Positions 33,837 to 42,938 of a DNA stretch of 64,000 nucleotides are shown here, piece by piece. The position numbers and the translations under genes are program-made. Position 1 is the stretch's first letter. Every line of letters starts with the position of its first letter. Below the pieces are notes generated by a model. That model ran no database searches. It was not told the origin of the DNA and worked only from the letters and a program-made list of their open reading frames with translations. The DNA lies in NCBI RefSeq assembly GCF_003002025.1, contig NZ_PVZB01000022.1, positions 62,001 through 126,000 of the forward strand. The letters run 5' to 3'. Origin of the DNA: Paraburkholderia sp. BL25I1N1. Its GTDB lineage: Bacteria > Pseudomonadota > Gammaproteobacteria > Burkholderiales > Burkholderiaceae.

Positions 33837-35222
33837 ATGGCAAAAGAGATCGAATTTGCCGACGACGCGGCTTCGTTCGCGCACAGCCAGCAGTTCCAGG
33901 ACATCAAGAACGCGGCGCACGAACATCTGCTCACGCGCATCGAAGAGCTCGGCTCCGAGTTCGGCCGCTGGTCGCGTAACGCGATCAACCAGTTCGTCGA
34001 TCTGGAGATGGACAGTTTCGTCAGGCTGCGCCGGATACCGATCAACGAAAGCGAGGTGCGCCTGATTGCCGAGGCGCTGACCAAGGAGCTCGCGGGCTTC
34101 GGTCCGATCGAGGATCTGCTCGCCGATCCGGCCGTCGAAGACATTCTGATCAACGGCTACAACGACGTGTACGTGTCGCGCCACGGCATTCTCACGCGCA
34201 TCCAGGTGCGCTTCGCGGACAACGCGCATCTGCTGCGGATCGTGCGGCGCATTCTCGCGCCGATCGGCCGGCGTCTGGACGAATCGAATCCGATGGTCGA
34301 TGCGCGTCTGCCGAACGGCGGCCGCGTGAACGTGGTGATCGAACCGCTGTCGATCGACGGCCCGATCGTCTCGATCCGCAAGTTCCGCAAGGATCCGATG
34401 CGGCCCGACGATCTGCTCGGCAACGGCACCTACAGCCCGGAAATCGGCGCGCTGCTCGAAGCGGCGGTGGCGGCGCGCTGCAACGTGCTGGTGTCGGGCG
34501 GCACGAGTTCGGGCAAGACCTCGCTGCTCAACGCGCTGGCCTTTCATATTCCCGAACCGGAACGGGTCGTGACGATCGAGGACACCGCCGAACTGTCGCT
34601 GAACCATCCACATGTGGTGCGGCTCGAAAGCCGACCGGGCGGTTTCGACGGCTCGGGCATCGTGACGATTCGCGACCTGCTGCGCAATACGTTGCGGATG
34701 CGGCCGGACCGCATCATCGTCGGTGAAGTGCGCGGCGGCGAAGTGCTCGAAATGCTGCAGGCGATGAACACCGGCCACGACGGCTCGATGGGCACCGTGC
34801 ACGCCAGCTCGCCGCGCGAATGTCTGTACCGGCTCGAGATGCTCGCCGGTTTCGCGGGCTTCCAGGGCACCGAGTCCAGTCTGCGCCGCCAGATCGCCAA
34901 CGCGATCGACTTCATCGTGCAGATCGGCCGGCTTTCCAACGGGCGTCGGCGGATTCTGTCGATCACGGAAGTGACTGGACTGTCGGACAACATCATCGCG
35001 ACGCAGGAGTTGTATCGCTATGAGCCGATCCTGACGGCCGAAGGCGATGAACTCGACAACTGGGTGTCGCTCGGCATTCACCCGCACTCGCCGAAGCTGG
35101 CGCGTTTCCGTCAGGCGTTGGGCGGCGGCGAGGCAAGTCATGTGTTCGGCAATGCGGGCTTCGGCGGCTCGGGCGGAGGCTTTGGCGGTGGCGGTGGGTT
35201 CGGCGGAGGCTTCAATGTCTAG
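33837..35222 (+). CDS. cpaF: Tad secretion ATPase CpaF/TadA
   Basis: Hexameric ATPase powering Flp pilus extension (and often retraction), 461 residues. N-terminal helical domain (about 70-170); Walker A GGTSSGKT (221-228), Asp box RVVTIEDTAEL (243-253), Walker B RPDRIIVGEVRGGE (289-302) and His box GHDGSMGTVHA (313-323) are all intact. The last 25 residues are an unusual Gly/Phe-rich tail, and its GGCGGAGGC codons supply the Shine-Dalgarno for tadB, whose start overlaps this gene by 8 bases. Core gene of the operon. Confidence 0.96.
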   Translation: MAKEIEFADDAASFAHSQQFQDIKNAAHEHLLTRIEELGSEFGRWSRNAINQFVDLEMDSFVRLRRIPINESEVRLIAEALTKELAGFGPIEDLLADPAVEDILINGYNDVYVSRHGILTRIQVRFADNAHLLRIVRRILAPIGRRLDESNPMVDARLPNGGRVNVVIEPLSIDGPIVSIRKFRKDPMRPDDLLGNGTYSPEIGALLEAAVAARCNVLVSGGTSSGKTSLLNALAFHIPEPERVVTIEDTAELSLNHPHVVRLESRPGGFDGSGIVTIRDLLRNTLRMRPDRIIVGEVRGGEVLEMLQAMNTGHDGSMGTVHASSPRECLYRLEMLAGFAGFQGTESSLRRQIANAIDFIVQIGRLSNGRRRILSITEVTGLSDNIIATQELYRYEPILTAEGDELDNWVSLGIHPHSPKLARFRQALGGGEASHVFGNAGFGGSGGGFGGGGGFGGGFNV

Positions 35223-36243
35223 CGCGGTTCTGGTCTTCGCGGCGCTTGCGCTGCTCTGCGCGGCGCTTGCCTTGCTGCTCTGGCAGCGCGGCGCGCAACG
35301 CAAAGGCCAGGCGAGCGCGGAACGTTATATCGACAGCCGCATGGCGATGCCGGCCGGCGCAGCCGTGGGCGGCATGGGCGGCGGCGCGGCAAGCACTGCG
35401 CGCGTCGCCCCAGCGCGCGTCGTGGCGCAGCACGCCGTGATCGCGCCGCAGGCACCGTCGGCCGATGCAGGCTGGCTCGCGCGCTGGCGCTACTGCCAGG
35501 CGCGCGTGCGCTTTATGGTGCAGCACGCGATGGCGCGCGCCGGTATTGTCAATGCCAAAGGGCCTGCTGCGATCGCCGGCACAATCGTGGTGCTGCTGTG
35601 CGGCTGGGCCGCCATGGTGGGCGGCGCGCTCGCGGCCTGCGTCGCGTTGCTCGCCTGCGTGATGTTCTTCTATTTTCTGCTGACGATGCGAGTGAACAAA
35701 CGCCGTCAGCAGATCGTGCGGCAGCTGCCGCTTTTTCTCGACGGCATCGTGCGGCTCATTACGCTCGGCAACAGTGTGCCGGCCGCCTTCCAGGCCGCGC
35801 TGCAAACCACCGAGGCGCCGCTGCGCGAATGCCTCGACTACGTGTCGCGGATGCTGCGCACCGGCGTCGAAATCGATCGCGCGCTCTCGCAGGTGGCCAT
35901 GATCTACGGCGTGCGCGAACTCGAACTGGTCGGTGCCGTGCTGCGTCTGTCGGTCAAATACGGCGGCCGCGCCGACGTGATGCTCGAACGGATGGCTTCG
36001 TTCATGCGCGATCTCGAACACGCCGAGCGCGAGCTGGTGGCGATGTCGTCGGAAACGCGGCTGTCGTCGTGGGTACTGGCCATGTTGCCGATCGGCATCG
36101 GCGGTTTTCTGATTCTCTCCAATCCTAAGTATTTCGCTTCGATGTGGTTCGACCCGCTGGGGCGACAGCTCGTCTATCTGGCGTTCGTGCTGCAGGTGGT
36201 CGGGGCGTATCTGCTGTACCGCCTCGCGAATCTGAGGAATTGA
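35215..36243 (+). CDS. tadB: Tad inner-membrane platform protein TadB
   Basis: Polytopic T2SS-F-domain protein of the inner-membrane platform, paired with TadC, 342 residues. It has an N-terminal helix (SSAVLVFAALALLCAALALLL), two helices near 115-150, a cytoplasmic T2SSF domain (about 165-300, RQLPLFLDGIVRLITLGNSVPAAFQAAL) and C-terminal helices (WVLAMLPIGIGGFLIL, LVYLAFVLQVVGAYLLY). The start at 35215 overlaps the 3' end of cpaF and uses an AGGCTTCA-spaced GGAGG. Confidence 0.92.
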   Translation: MSSAVLVFAALALLCAALALLLWQRGAQRKGQASAERYIDSRMAMPAGAAVGGMGGGAASTARVAPARVVAQHAVIAPQAPSADAGWLARWRYCQARVRFMVQHAMARAGIVNAKGPAAIAGTIVVLLCGWAAMVGGALAACVALLACVMFFYFLLTMRVNKRRQQIVRQLPLFLDGIVRLITLGNSVPAAFQAALQTTEAPLRECLDYVSRMLRTGVEIDRALSQVAMIYGVRELELVGAVLRLSVKYGGRADVMLERMASFMRDLEHAERELVAMSSETRLSSWVLAMLPIGIGGFLILSNPKYFASMWFDPLGRQLVYLAFVLQVVGAYLLYRLANLRN

Positions 36244-36245
36244 CG

Positions 36246-37268
36246 ATGCAGACCCAACAACTCGCCGCGCTTGCACTGGCTCTGGCCGCGCTCGCATTGC
36301 TGCTGATCGCCGGCTTGGTGCTGGCGCGCGTGGCGGCAGCGCGGCGCAGCGAACGCACGCTGCGCAACGCACTCGACGAGCGCGCGTCGCAAAGCGCGGC
36401 GCTCGCGGCTGCCGCGGCACGTGGGGCAGAGGGCGCGCGGGGTGGTGCGAAGGGTGGCGCAAACGCTGCCGTGCGCAGCGCGCCGCCGGCGGGTTTCAAG
36501 GGCCTGCTCGAACGCTTCGTGCATACCGGGATTCGCTGGCTCGACACGCCGCTCGGCCGCCAGGTCGTCGCTGAAGAAGATCGCCGGCTGCTGGAGCAAT
36601 GCGGCTTCGTGGATACGCGCACGCGCGGCCTGTTTCTGCTGGCGCGGCTGCTCGGCGCTCTGATGCTGCCGGTGCTTGCCGGCACGCTGGCGAGCGCCCA
36701 TCTGGACGGATCCCGTTATGTGGCGCTGGTGATCATCGCCGTGATGGCGGGCTTCATGTTGCCGAAGTTCGTGTTGCAGCGGCGTGCCGGCAAGCGCCGT
36801 CGCGCGGTGGTCGACGAATTGCCTTTGCTGGTGGATTTGCTGCGTCTTCTGCAAGGCGTGGGTCTGTCGCTCGATCAGAGCTTGCAGGTGGTGGTCAACG
36901 ATTTTCGCGGCATGCTGCCAGTGCTCGCCGGCGAACTCGAAATCGCGCAGCGCCAGTTCGCTGCCGGCCGCACGCGTGAGCAGTCGCTGAACCGGCTCGC
37001 GTCGAGTTACGACAACGAAGATCTGCGCGCCGTGGTGCGTTTGCTGGTGCAGGTCGACCGGCACGGCGGCGCCGTGCAGGAACCGCTCAAGCAGTTCGGC
37101 GACCGCCTGCGCGAGGCGCGCCGCGCGATGCTGCGCGAACGCATCGGCCGGCTCGCCGTGAAGATGACGGGCGTGATGATCGTCACGCTGCTGCCCGCGC
37201 TGATGATCGTCACGGCCGGACCCGGCGTGCTGGCTGTTCAGCATTCGCTGGGCAAGGTGAAGCACTAA
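36246..37268 (+). CDS. tadC: Tad inner-membrane platform protein TadC
   Basis: Second platform protein, 340 residues. An N-terminal helix (LAALALALAALALLLIAGLVLA, about 6-27) is followed by a charged linker, a pair of helices (about 145-185) and a T2SSF domain (about 190-300: VDELPLLVDLLRLLQGVGLSLDQSLQVV), ending in two hydrophobic segments (VMIVTLLPALMIVTAGPGVLAV). It starts 2 bases after the tadB stop, indicating coupling. Paired TadB and TadC is the standard Tad arrangement. Confidence 0.92.
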   Translation: MQTQQLAALALALAALALLLIAGLVLARVAAARRSERTLRNALDERASQSAALAAAAARGAEGARGGAKGGANAAVRSAPPAGFKGLLERFVHTGIRWLDTPLGRQVVAEEDRRLLEQCGFVDTRTRGLFLLARLLGALMLPVLAGTLASAHLDGSRYVALVIIAVMAGFMLPKFVLQRRAGKRRRAVVDELPLLVDLLRLLQGVGLSLDQSLQVVVNDFRGMLPVLAGELEIAQRQFAAGRTREQSLNRLASSYDNEDLRAVVRLLVQVDRHGGAVQEPLKQFGDRLREARRAMLRERIGRLAVKMTGVMIVTLLPALMIVTAGPGVLAVQHSLGKVKH

Positions 37269-37277
37269 GGATTTGCC

Positions 37278-38132
37278 ATGACTCACAGTCTCTCATTCGA
37301 TTCCGTCAAACCGGGCGCCCGTTGCGCGGCGGCGCTGGCCGCGTTGTCGCTGCTCGGCGCGTGCGCGTCCAAAGACGTCATGGGCTATGGCGTCGGGCCG
37401 CAGGCGGAACGCGCTGTAATGGCGCAGCAGGCCAGCAAGGATCCCGCGCCGGACACGCCCGGCATGTACCTCGGCCTGATCGATCAGATGCAATCGCAAG
37501 GGCTGTACTTTGCGTCGCTCGCGCATATCGACGCGTACGACAAGCGGTACGGCGCAAGCCCCGACTCGATTCTGCTGCGCGCCGACGCGCTGCGCAGGAC
37601 CGATCAGCCGGCCGCCGCCGCGAACGCATACGGACAACTGCTGAAGACGCCGCTCGCCACGCGCGGCTACCGCGGCCTCGGTCTGATCGCGGGCGCGGCC
37701 GGCGACTTCGGGCGCGCCGCGCAGGAATTGCAGCAGGCCGTCCAGCTCGCGCCGACCGATGCGACGACGCTCTCGGACCTCGGCTATGCGCGATTGCGCG
37801 ACGGCGATGTGGACGGCGCGCGCGTGCCGCTCATGAAGGCGGCGGAACTCGACCAGACCAATCCGAAGATCGTCAGCAACGTCGCGCTTTATCTGCTTGC
37901 CAATGGCAACCATGCGCAGGCGCTGGCGGTCATGAACCAGCAGAAGCTCGCGCCGGACGTGCGCGCCGCGATCCGCAGCGATGCGGCGAAGGTGGCCGCG
38001 GCGGCGCGCGCACAAACACGCGGTGCGCCGCCGCAACAAGACTCGGGTGCGCTCGGCGCGGGCGCGCGCACGGTCGCGAGCGCGCAGGGCATCGAGCCCG
38101 CGCCGCGTCTCTTACAGCGGTTCGCGCAGTGA
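37278..38132 (+). CDS. tadD: Tad pilus lipoprotein TadD (TPR)
   Basis: Outer-membrane lipoprotein with tetratricopeptide repeats that assists the secretin, 284 residues. The signal ends in lipobox LLGAC (Cys about 29). Three or more TPR-like units follow (about 95-225: AYGQLLKTPLATRGYRGLGL, LAPTDATTLSDLGYARLRDG, NPKIVSNVALYLLANGNHAQAL). The C-terminal 60 residues are Ala/Gln/Arg-rich. It lies 9 bases after tadC. TadD is normally needed for secretin assembly. Confidence 0.9.
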   Translation: MTHSLSFDSVKPGARCAAALAALSLLGACASKDVMGYGVGPQAERAVMAQQASKDPAPDTPGMYLGLIDQMQSQGLYFASLAHIDAYDKRYGASPDSILLRADALRRTDQPAAAANAYGQLLKTPLATRGYRGLGLIAGAAGDFGRAAQELQQAVQLAPTDATTLSDLGYARLRDGDVDGARVPLMKAAELDQTNPKIVSNVALYLLANGNHAQALAVMNQQKLAPDVRAAIRSDAAKVAAAARAQTRGAPPQQDSGALGAGARTVASAQGIEPAPRLLQRFAQ

Positions 38133-38187
38133 GCGCGCGACGACCTCGTGGCGATGCATCAGGGAATCAGGGATTCAGGGAGCAGCA

Positions 38188-38589
38188 ATGAGAAACACAA
38201 CAACGAAGCGGGGCTGGAGCGCGTCGATGCCGTGCCGGTGGTTGGCAACGGCTGCGGCGGCCGGTGCGCTGCTGGGCGCGTCCGTCTCGGCCATGGCGCA
38301 GACGAGCGAAATGACCCCGGCCGATCAGAGCGCGCCGCCGGCAGTGCAAGCCAGCGAAGTGGGTCACGCGACCCGCGCATGGCGCGACCTGCAGAGCAGC
38401 AACACGGAAGCCGCGCCGGCGCTGCCGATGCTCGGCGCCGAAGCCGGGCTGGCCTACCGCCGCTACATGGAATCGTTCAAGAGCAAGATTCCCGATCTGT
38501 ACGGCTCCGCGTTGAACGCGGGCAGCGGCGGCAATGGTGCGATGGCTGTCAACGGCGGGCTCGGTGGAAGCGGCGGCGGATCGAACTGA
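38188..38589 (+). CDS. DUF3613 protein of the Tad locus
   Basis: 133 residues with a signal peptide (basic start, then WLATAAAAGALLGASVSAMA) and a DUF3613 core: GHATRAWRDLQSSN, LPMLGAEAGLAYRRYMESF and IPDLYG (about 65-112). DUF3613 proteins occur next to Tad genes in beta-proteobacteria but have no known role. The C-terminus is Gly/Ser/Asn-rich (GGLGGSGGGSN). It lies between tadD and tadG with very short gaps, so it is co-transcribed with the pilus genes. Confidence 0.85.
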   Translation: MRNTTTKRGWSASMPCRWLATAAAAGALLGASVSAMAQTSEMTPADQSAPPAVQASEVGHATRAWRDLQSSNTEAAPALPMLGAEAGLAYRRYMESFKSKIPDLYGSALNAGSGGNGAMAVNGGLGGSGGGSN

Positions 38590-38590
38590 C

Positions 38591-40381
38591 ATGCGCCAAT
38601 TGCCTTGCGCCATGACCCGTGCCGCGCGCCACGCGCATCCTCTGTGGATGCGGCGCGCGGGCGCGCGCCGTCAGCATGGCTCGGTCGCGGTGGTCGCGGT
38701 GATCTGGCTGAGCGTGGCGATCGCGGCGCTCGGCGCGCTCGACGTCGGCAACGTGTTTTTCGCGCGCCGGCAGTTGCAGCGCACGGCCGATCTGGCGGCG
38801 CTGGCGGCGGTCCAGATGATCGGCTCCACGGGCGGCTGCGCGACCGCTACCACGGCCGCGCAGCAGAACGCGGCGGCCAACGGTTTCACGGCCGGCGCCA
38901 CCACGACGATCAATACGACCTGCGGCCGCTGGGATACCAGCAAGAGCACCTATTTCGGCACTAGCGGCAATCCGCTGAATGCAGTGCAGGTGACGACGAC
39001 GCAGGTCGTGCCGTACTTCTTCGTCGGACCAAGCCGCAACGTTTCGGCGACGGCTACTGCGTTCGCTTCCAACATCGACGCGTTCTCGCTCGGCACCGGC
39101 ATCGCGTCGATCAATACGCAGCAGTCGGCGCTGTTGGATGCGATTCTTGGCGGCTTGCTGAAAACCAGTGTGTCGCTGAGCGTGGGCGACACACAGAGCC
39201 TCGCGACTGCGCACATCAAGCTGCAGGATCTGATGGTGGCGCTCGGCGCCTCGACCATGCAAGGTTTGCTCGGCACCACTGTGAGCTTTCAGAAGTTGAT
39301 GGTCGCCATGGTCACCGCGTTGCAGGCAGGCGGCGACACCATCAATGCATCGATTCTGCAGAAGGTGGCGGTGGCTATTCCAGGTGGGCAGAACATCACG
39401 ATCGGCGACGGCGGTGCGACTTCGCCGGGGCTGCTCGCGCTCGGCCTTGCCACTCCGAACGCCGCGGCAACCGCGACGGTCAATGCGTTCGATGCGTTGC
39501 TGGTCGCCGCGCAGATCGCGCAGCGCAGTCCGGACGGAACACAGGGCAACGCGCCGGTGATCAATGTGGCGACGGGTCTCGCGGGCGTGGCGGGCATTTC
39601 GCTAAAGGTTATCAAGCCACCGGTGCTGGCGGTCGGCGAGGGCGGCATGTTGCCCAATGGGACGTATCGCACGATGGCGCGCACGGCGGTGGTGAACGCG
39701 AGCGTGAATCTGCTGCCGCTGACGTTCGCGCCAATCACCTTGAATCTTGGCATCGGCTCGATCAGCATTTCCGCCTTGAGTACACCGATCATGCTTTCGC
39801 TGACGAGCGCGCAGGGCACTGCCGCGCTCAGTTCGGTCGACTGCGAGTCGACCAAGGCAGCGACCAATGCCACGATTCTGGTGCAACCGAGCATCGCGAC
39901 GGTCTGCGTGGGGGCGAATCCGGCTTGCGGCGGAACGATCAATGTCGCCGACGTTACGGTATGGACCCTGCCAACCGGCACGAACGAACTCACGAAAATT
40001 GCGATCAACGGAACGGAGCAATTGCCCTTGGCGCCGCCTTCGTCCCAGCCCGTTACGTTCAACGGCGCATTCGGCAGTTTCGATTCGTCGGTCACCATCA
40101 ATTCCAATGCCGTTGGCAGCGATGCGTCGACGCTGACCGCGCAGCTACTCAAGGTGTTGCCCAACACACTACAGGTGACCGCCTTGGGACTCAATCTGAC
40201 CGCGGTGATCCAGCCTTTGCTCTCCGCCCTTGCGCCGGTGCTGTCGGCTGCACTACAACCTGTCTTCTCGCTGCTCGACGCGGTGCTCGTGCCCACACTG
40301 TCCCTGCTCGGCGTTCAGGTCGGCACCGCCACGGTCCACAACATGTCGCTGACGTGCGGCGTTTCGCAACTGGTCAACTAG
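38591..40381 (+). CDS. tadG: TadG-type pseudopilin-like membrane protein
   Basis: 596 residues starting at the ATG just after the DUF3613 stop. The basic N-terminal region is followed by a Flp-pilus-type helix, QHGSVAVVAVIWLSVAIAALGALD (about 28-51), with the RRQLQRTADLAALA segment that is the TadG/DUF2134 hallmark. The large periplasmic region has no von Willebrand domain and is rich in Ala, Thr and Val. Four conserved-looking Cys occur near 95-120 and 430-465. It is long for the family, and the exact subfamily is uncertain. Confidence 0.85.
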   Translation: MRQLPCAMTRAARHAHPLWMRRAGARRQHGSVAVVAVIWLSVAIAALGALDVGNVFFARRQLQRTADLAALAAVQMIGSTGGCATATTAAQQNAAANGFTAGATTTINTTCGRWDTSKSTYFGTSGNPLNAVQVTTTQVVPYFFVGPSRNVSATATAFASNIDAFSLGTGIASINTQQSALLDAILGGLLKTSVSLSVGDTQSLATAHIKLQDLMVALGASTMQGLLGTTVSFQKLMVAMVTALQAGGDTINASILQKVAVAIPGGQNITIGDGGATSPGLLALGLATPNAAATATVNAFDALLVAAQIAQRSPDGTQGNAPVINVATGLAGVAGISLKVIKPPVLAVGEGGMLPNGTYRTMARTAVVNASVNLLPLTFAPITLNLGIGSISISALSTPIMLSLTSAQGTAALSSVDCESTKAATNATILVQPSIATVCVGANPACGGTINVADVTVWTLPTGTNELTKIAINGTEQLPLAPPSSQPVTFNGAFGSFDSSVTINSNAVGSDASTLTAQLLKVLPNTLQVTALGLNLTAVIQPLLSALAPVLSAALQPVFSLLDAVLVPTLSLLGVQVGTATVHNMSLTCGVSQLVN

Positions 40382-40391
40382 CCAATCCAAG

Positions 40392-41783
40392 ATGAGAACC
40401 ACCACCAAAATCGAGGAACTCGATATCTACGTCTGGGAGGGCAAGGCCGACATCGTCGACCGGGTCGCGCGCTGCATGGCGAGCTTCGATGTCGAAGTGA
40501 TCCGTGCGGACGACATCGCGATCTCGCCCGAGCGGACCGCGCTGCGGCCGTCGCTTGCGATCATCAGCGTGTCGGTGATCGACAGCGGCGCGCTGATCCT
40601 GCGCGACTGGCAGGCCGCGCACGGCATTCCGGTGGTCTGGGTCGGCGCCGCGCCGCGCGAGCACGATCCGGCCGCCTATCCGTCCGAGTACTCGCATATT
40701 CTGCCGCTCGACTTCACCTGCGCCGAACTGCGCGGCATGGTCATGAAGCTCGTGCTGCAAATGCGCGCGCACAGCGCCAAGACGCACGAGTCCGATGCGA
40801 TGATCGCCAACTCGGAGTGCATGCAGGCGCTGCTGCACGAAGTCGACACCTTCGCCGATTGCGACACAAGTGTGCTGGTGCACGGCGAAACCGGCGTCGG
40901 CAAGGAGCGCATCGCGCAACTGCTGCACGAAAAACATAGCCGCTACGGACAAGGCCCGTTTGTCGCGGTGAACTGCGGCGCGATTCCCGACGGCCTGTTC
41001 GAATCGCTGTTCTTCGGTCACTCGAAAGGCTCGTTCACCGGCGCGGTGGTTGCGCACAAAGGCTACTTCGAGCAAGCCGACGGTGGCACGCTGTTTCTCG
41101 ACGAAATCGGCGATCTGCCGCTGTATCAGCAGGTCAAGCTGCTGCGCGTGCTCGAAGACAGCGCGGTCACGCGCATCGGTTCGGCGACGCCGGTCAAGCT
41201 CGATTTCCGGCTGGTGGCGGCGACCAACAAACTGCTGCCGCAACTGGTGAAGGACGGCACGTTTCGCGCCGACCTTTACTACCGGCTCGCGGTGATCGAA
41301 TTGAAGATTCCGTCGCTGGAAGAGCGGGGCGCCGTCGACAAGATTGCGATCTTCAAGGCGTTCATCGCGCAGATCGTCGGCGCGGAGCGTCTCGCCGCGT
41401 TGCCCGATCTGCCGTATTGGCTCGCGGACGCTGTCGCCGATACGTATTTCCCCGGCAATGTGCGTGAGTTGCGCAATCTGGCCGAACGCATCGGCGTGAC
41501 CGTGCGGCAAATCGGCGCGTGGGATGCGGCGCGCCTGCAACGGCTTCTCGCGCTCGCGCGCACCACTCAGCCGGTGCCGGCGGAGAGCGTGGCCGAGGTG
41601 CTGGTGGATCGCAGCAAATGGGACATGGCCGAGCGGAATCGCGTGCTCGCCGCGCTCGACGCAAACGGTTGGCGCCGCCAGGATACGGCGCTCTATCTCG
41701 GCATTAGCCGCAAGGTGTTATGGGAGAAAATGCGCAAGTATCAAATTTTCGACGAGGAGCCCGAAACGCGGGAAAGTGAGTAA
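40392..41783 (+). CDS. sigma-54-dependent activator with degenerate receiver domain
   Basis: 463-residue NtrC/VpsR-like enhancer-binding protein at the end of the Tad locus. The N-terminal 130 residues look like a receiver fold, but the phosphoacceptor Asp position is Ser59 (SLAIISVSV), so it is probably phosphorylation-independent. The AAA+ core has Walker A GETGVGKE (165-172), GSFTGA (213-218; canonical GAFTGA), Walker B GGTLFLDE (231-238) and PGNVREL (354-360). A Fis-type helix-turn-helix closes the protein (RQDTALYLGISRKVLWEKM). It lies 10 bases after tadG and is likely to control this operon. Confidence 0.92.
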   Translation: MRTTTKIEELDIYVWEGKADIVDRVARCMASFDVEVIRADDIAISPERTALRPSLAIISVSVIDSGALILRDWQAAHGIPVVWVGAAPREHDPAAYPSEYSHILPLDFTCAELRGMVMKLVLQMRAHSAKTHESDAMIANSECMQALLHEVDTFADCDTSVLVHGETGVGKERIAQLLHEKHSRYGQGPFVAVNCGAIPDGLFESLFFGHSKGSFTGAVVAHKGYFEQADGGTLFLDEIGDLPLYQQVKLLRVLEDSAVTRIGSATPVKLDFRLVAATNKLLPQLVKDGTFRADLYYRLAVIELKIPSLEERGAVDKIAIFKAFIAQIVGAERLAALPDLPYWLADAVADTYFPGNVRELRNLAERIGVTVRQIGAWDAARLQRLLALARTTQPVPAESVAEVLVDRSKWDMAERNRVLAALDANGWRRQDTALYLGISRKVLWEKMRKYQIFDEEPETRESE

Positions 41784-41832
41784 TAATGGGATGGTTGTAC
41801 TAAAACAAAAAAACTGTTCGAGCATAAATTAC

Positions 41833-42549
41833 ATGGACCGAAAGTCGAAACTGCGACAGATTGCGCTTGCCGCATTGATCGCAATGGGCACGGCGCAAGG
41901 CGTCAATGCGCAAGCTCTGCAGAACAGCGGCGCGAGCGGCGGTGTCGTTTCCCAGCCAGGTACGACGGCCGCGTTGCCGGCTACCTCGCAGGCAGGACAG
42001 GCGCAGACTTCCGCCCTCACGTCGGACGAAGCGAAGCAGTCCGCAGCAGGTAACGTGGCGGAATTGCAGCAGATGATCCACGGGTCGGATCTAAGCGAAT
42101 TGCGCACCACGTATAACGGCAGTTACGGCGCGAGCTTGCTGTTTTACGGCAAGGAAATGACGTACTACGTGGCGCTGTTCCAGCAGAAAAATTTCTGGCG
42201 TGTCATCAAGACGCAGGACGCGACACGTGCGGACATGATCTACAAGGATTTCGTGCGTCAGACGGTGCAACTGTCGGACGTCGAGATTCGCCGCACGCAA
42301 CTCGAAGCGCAAAAAGCATTCACGGAGCGGATGATCGCGTTGCAGCAGGACAATGCGAACCGCTTGCAGGCGGACCTCGATGTCGCGCGTCAGCAGCAGA
42401 GCATCGTGGCGACCCAGCAGCAGCAAACTCGAGCCGAAGCGACGTCGCTGGCTCAGCAGAAGGCTTCCGCGCAGGATCAGCTGCGTGCCGCACAGCGCCA
42501 GGTGCGCGATCTGCAACGCCAGTTGGAAAGCGGGTTGCCCTCGCGCTGA
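41833..42549 (+). CDS. DUF2968 coiled-coil periplasmic protein
   Basis: 238 residues from the ATG at 41833, which begins a good signal peptide (LAALIAMGTAQGVNA, cleavage near residue 23). Residues about 70-140 form the DUF2968 core, including SYGASLLFYGKEMTYYVALF and NFWRVIKTQDATRADMIYKDF. The C-terminal 110 residues are a Gln/Arg/Ala coiled coil (QLSDVEIRRTQLEAQKAF; QQKASAQDQLRAAQRQVRD). An upstream in-frame ATG at 41791 is also possible. It follows the sigma-54 regulator and may belong to its operon. Function unknown. Confidence 0.8.
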   Translation: MDRKSKLRQIALAALIAMGTAQGVNAQALQNSGASGGVVSQPGTTAALPATSQAGQAQTSALTSDEAKQSAAGNVAELQQMIHGSDLSELRTTYNGSYGASLLFYGKEMTYYVALFQQKNFWRVIKTQDATRADMIYKDFVRQTVQLSDVEIRRTQLEAQKAFTERMIALQQDNANRLQADLDVARQQQSIVATQQQQTRAEATSLAQQKASAQDQLRAAQRQVRDLQRQLESGLPSR

Positions 42550-42938
42550 GTGTGGCGGTCTAAAGGGCATCCGGTGGGCAGGGCGGCGCGGTGTTGACCG
42601 TTTCGCTCGGCTTCACCGCAACGATGGCTCGTTGTTCAACGACCTTCGTGCAATGCGCGTAGTTCGCGAGGCCCACGCGAACGCCGTTGCCGGTTCACGC
42701 ACTCGCCGGATTTTCCAATTCCTGCAGTAGTAATAGCCACCCACGTTTATTTCACGCGTGTTCGCGTGAAGTCTCACGCGCGGCGCGCGAGTGGCTCGCC
42801 GCGCTTCTTCCCCATTGTTTTGCACGCGCACTAGCGGCAGCGCTTAACGCACCGCCTACGCGATGGCGATAGCGGCGGCCACGCTTTGGCTGCTGCTTCG
42901 TTTTCCCTGTGCTCCGCCAGCCGATAAAGCGGCCAGCT
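42550..42938. other. intergenic region with palindrome at 42751-42770
   Basis: 389 bases without a recognisable gene. It holds TTCACGCG-TGTT-CGCGTGAA at 42751-42770, a perfect 8-base dyad that could be an operator or an imperfect terminator; the poly-T needed for termination is missing. The rest shows nothing recognisable. Confidence 0.45.

Noticed and set aside
41791..42549. Earlier start for the DUF2968 gene at 41791
   Set aside because: The extra residues would bury the signal peptide; the ATG at 41833 begins it directly.
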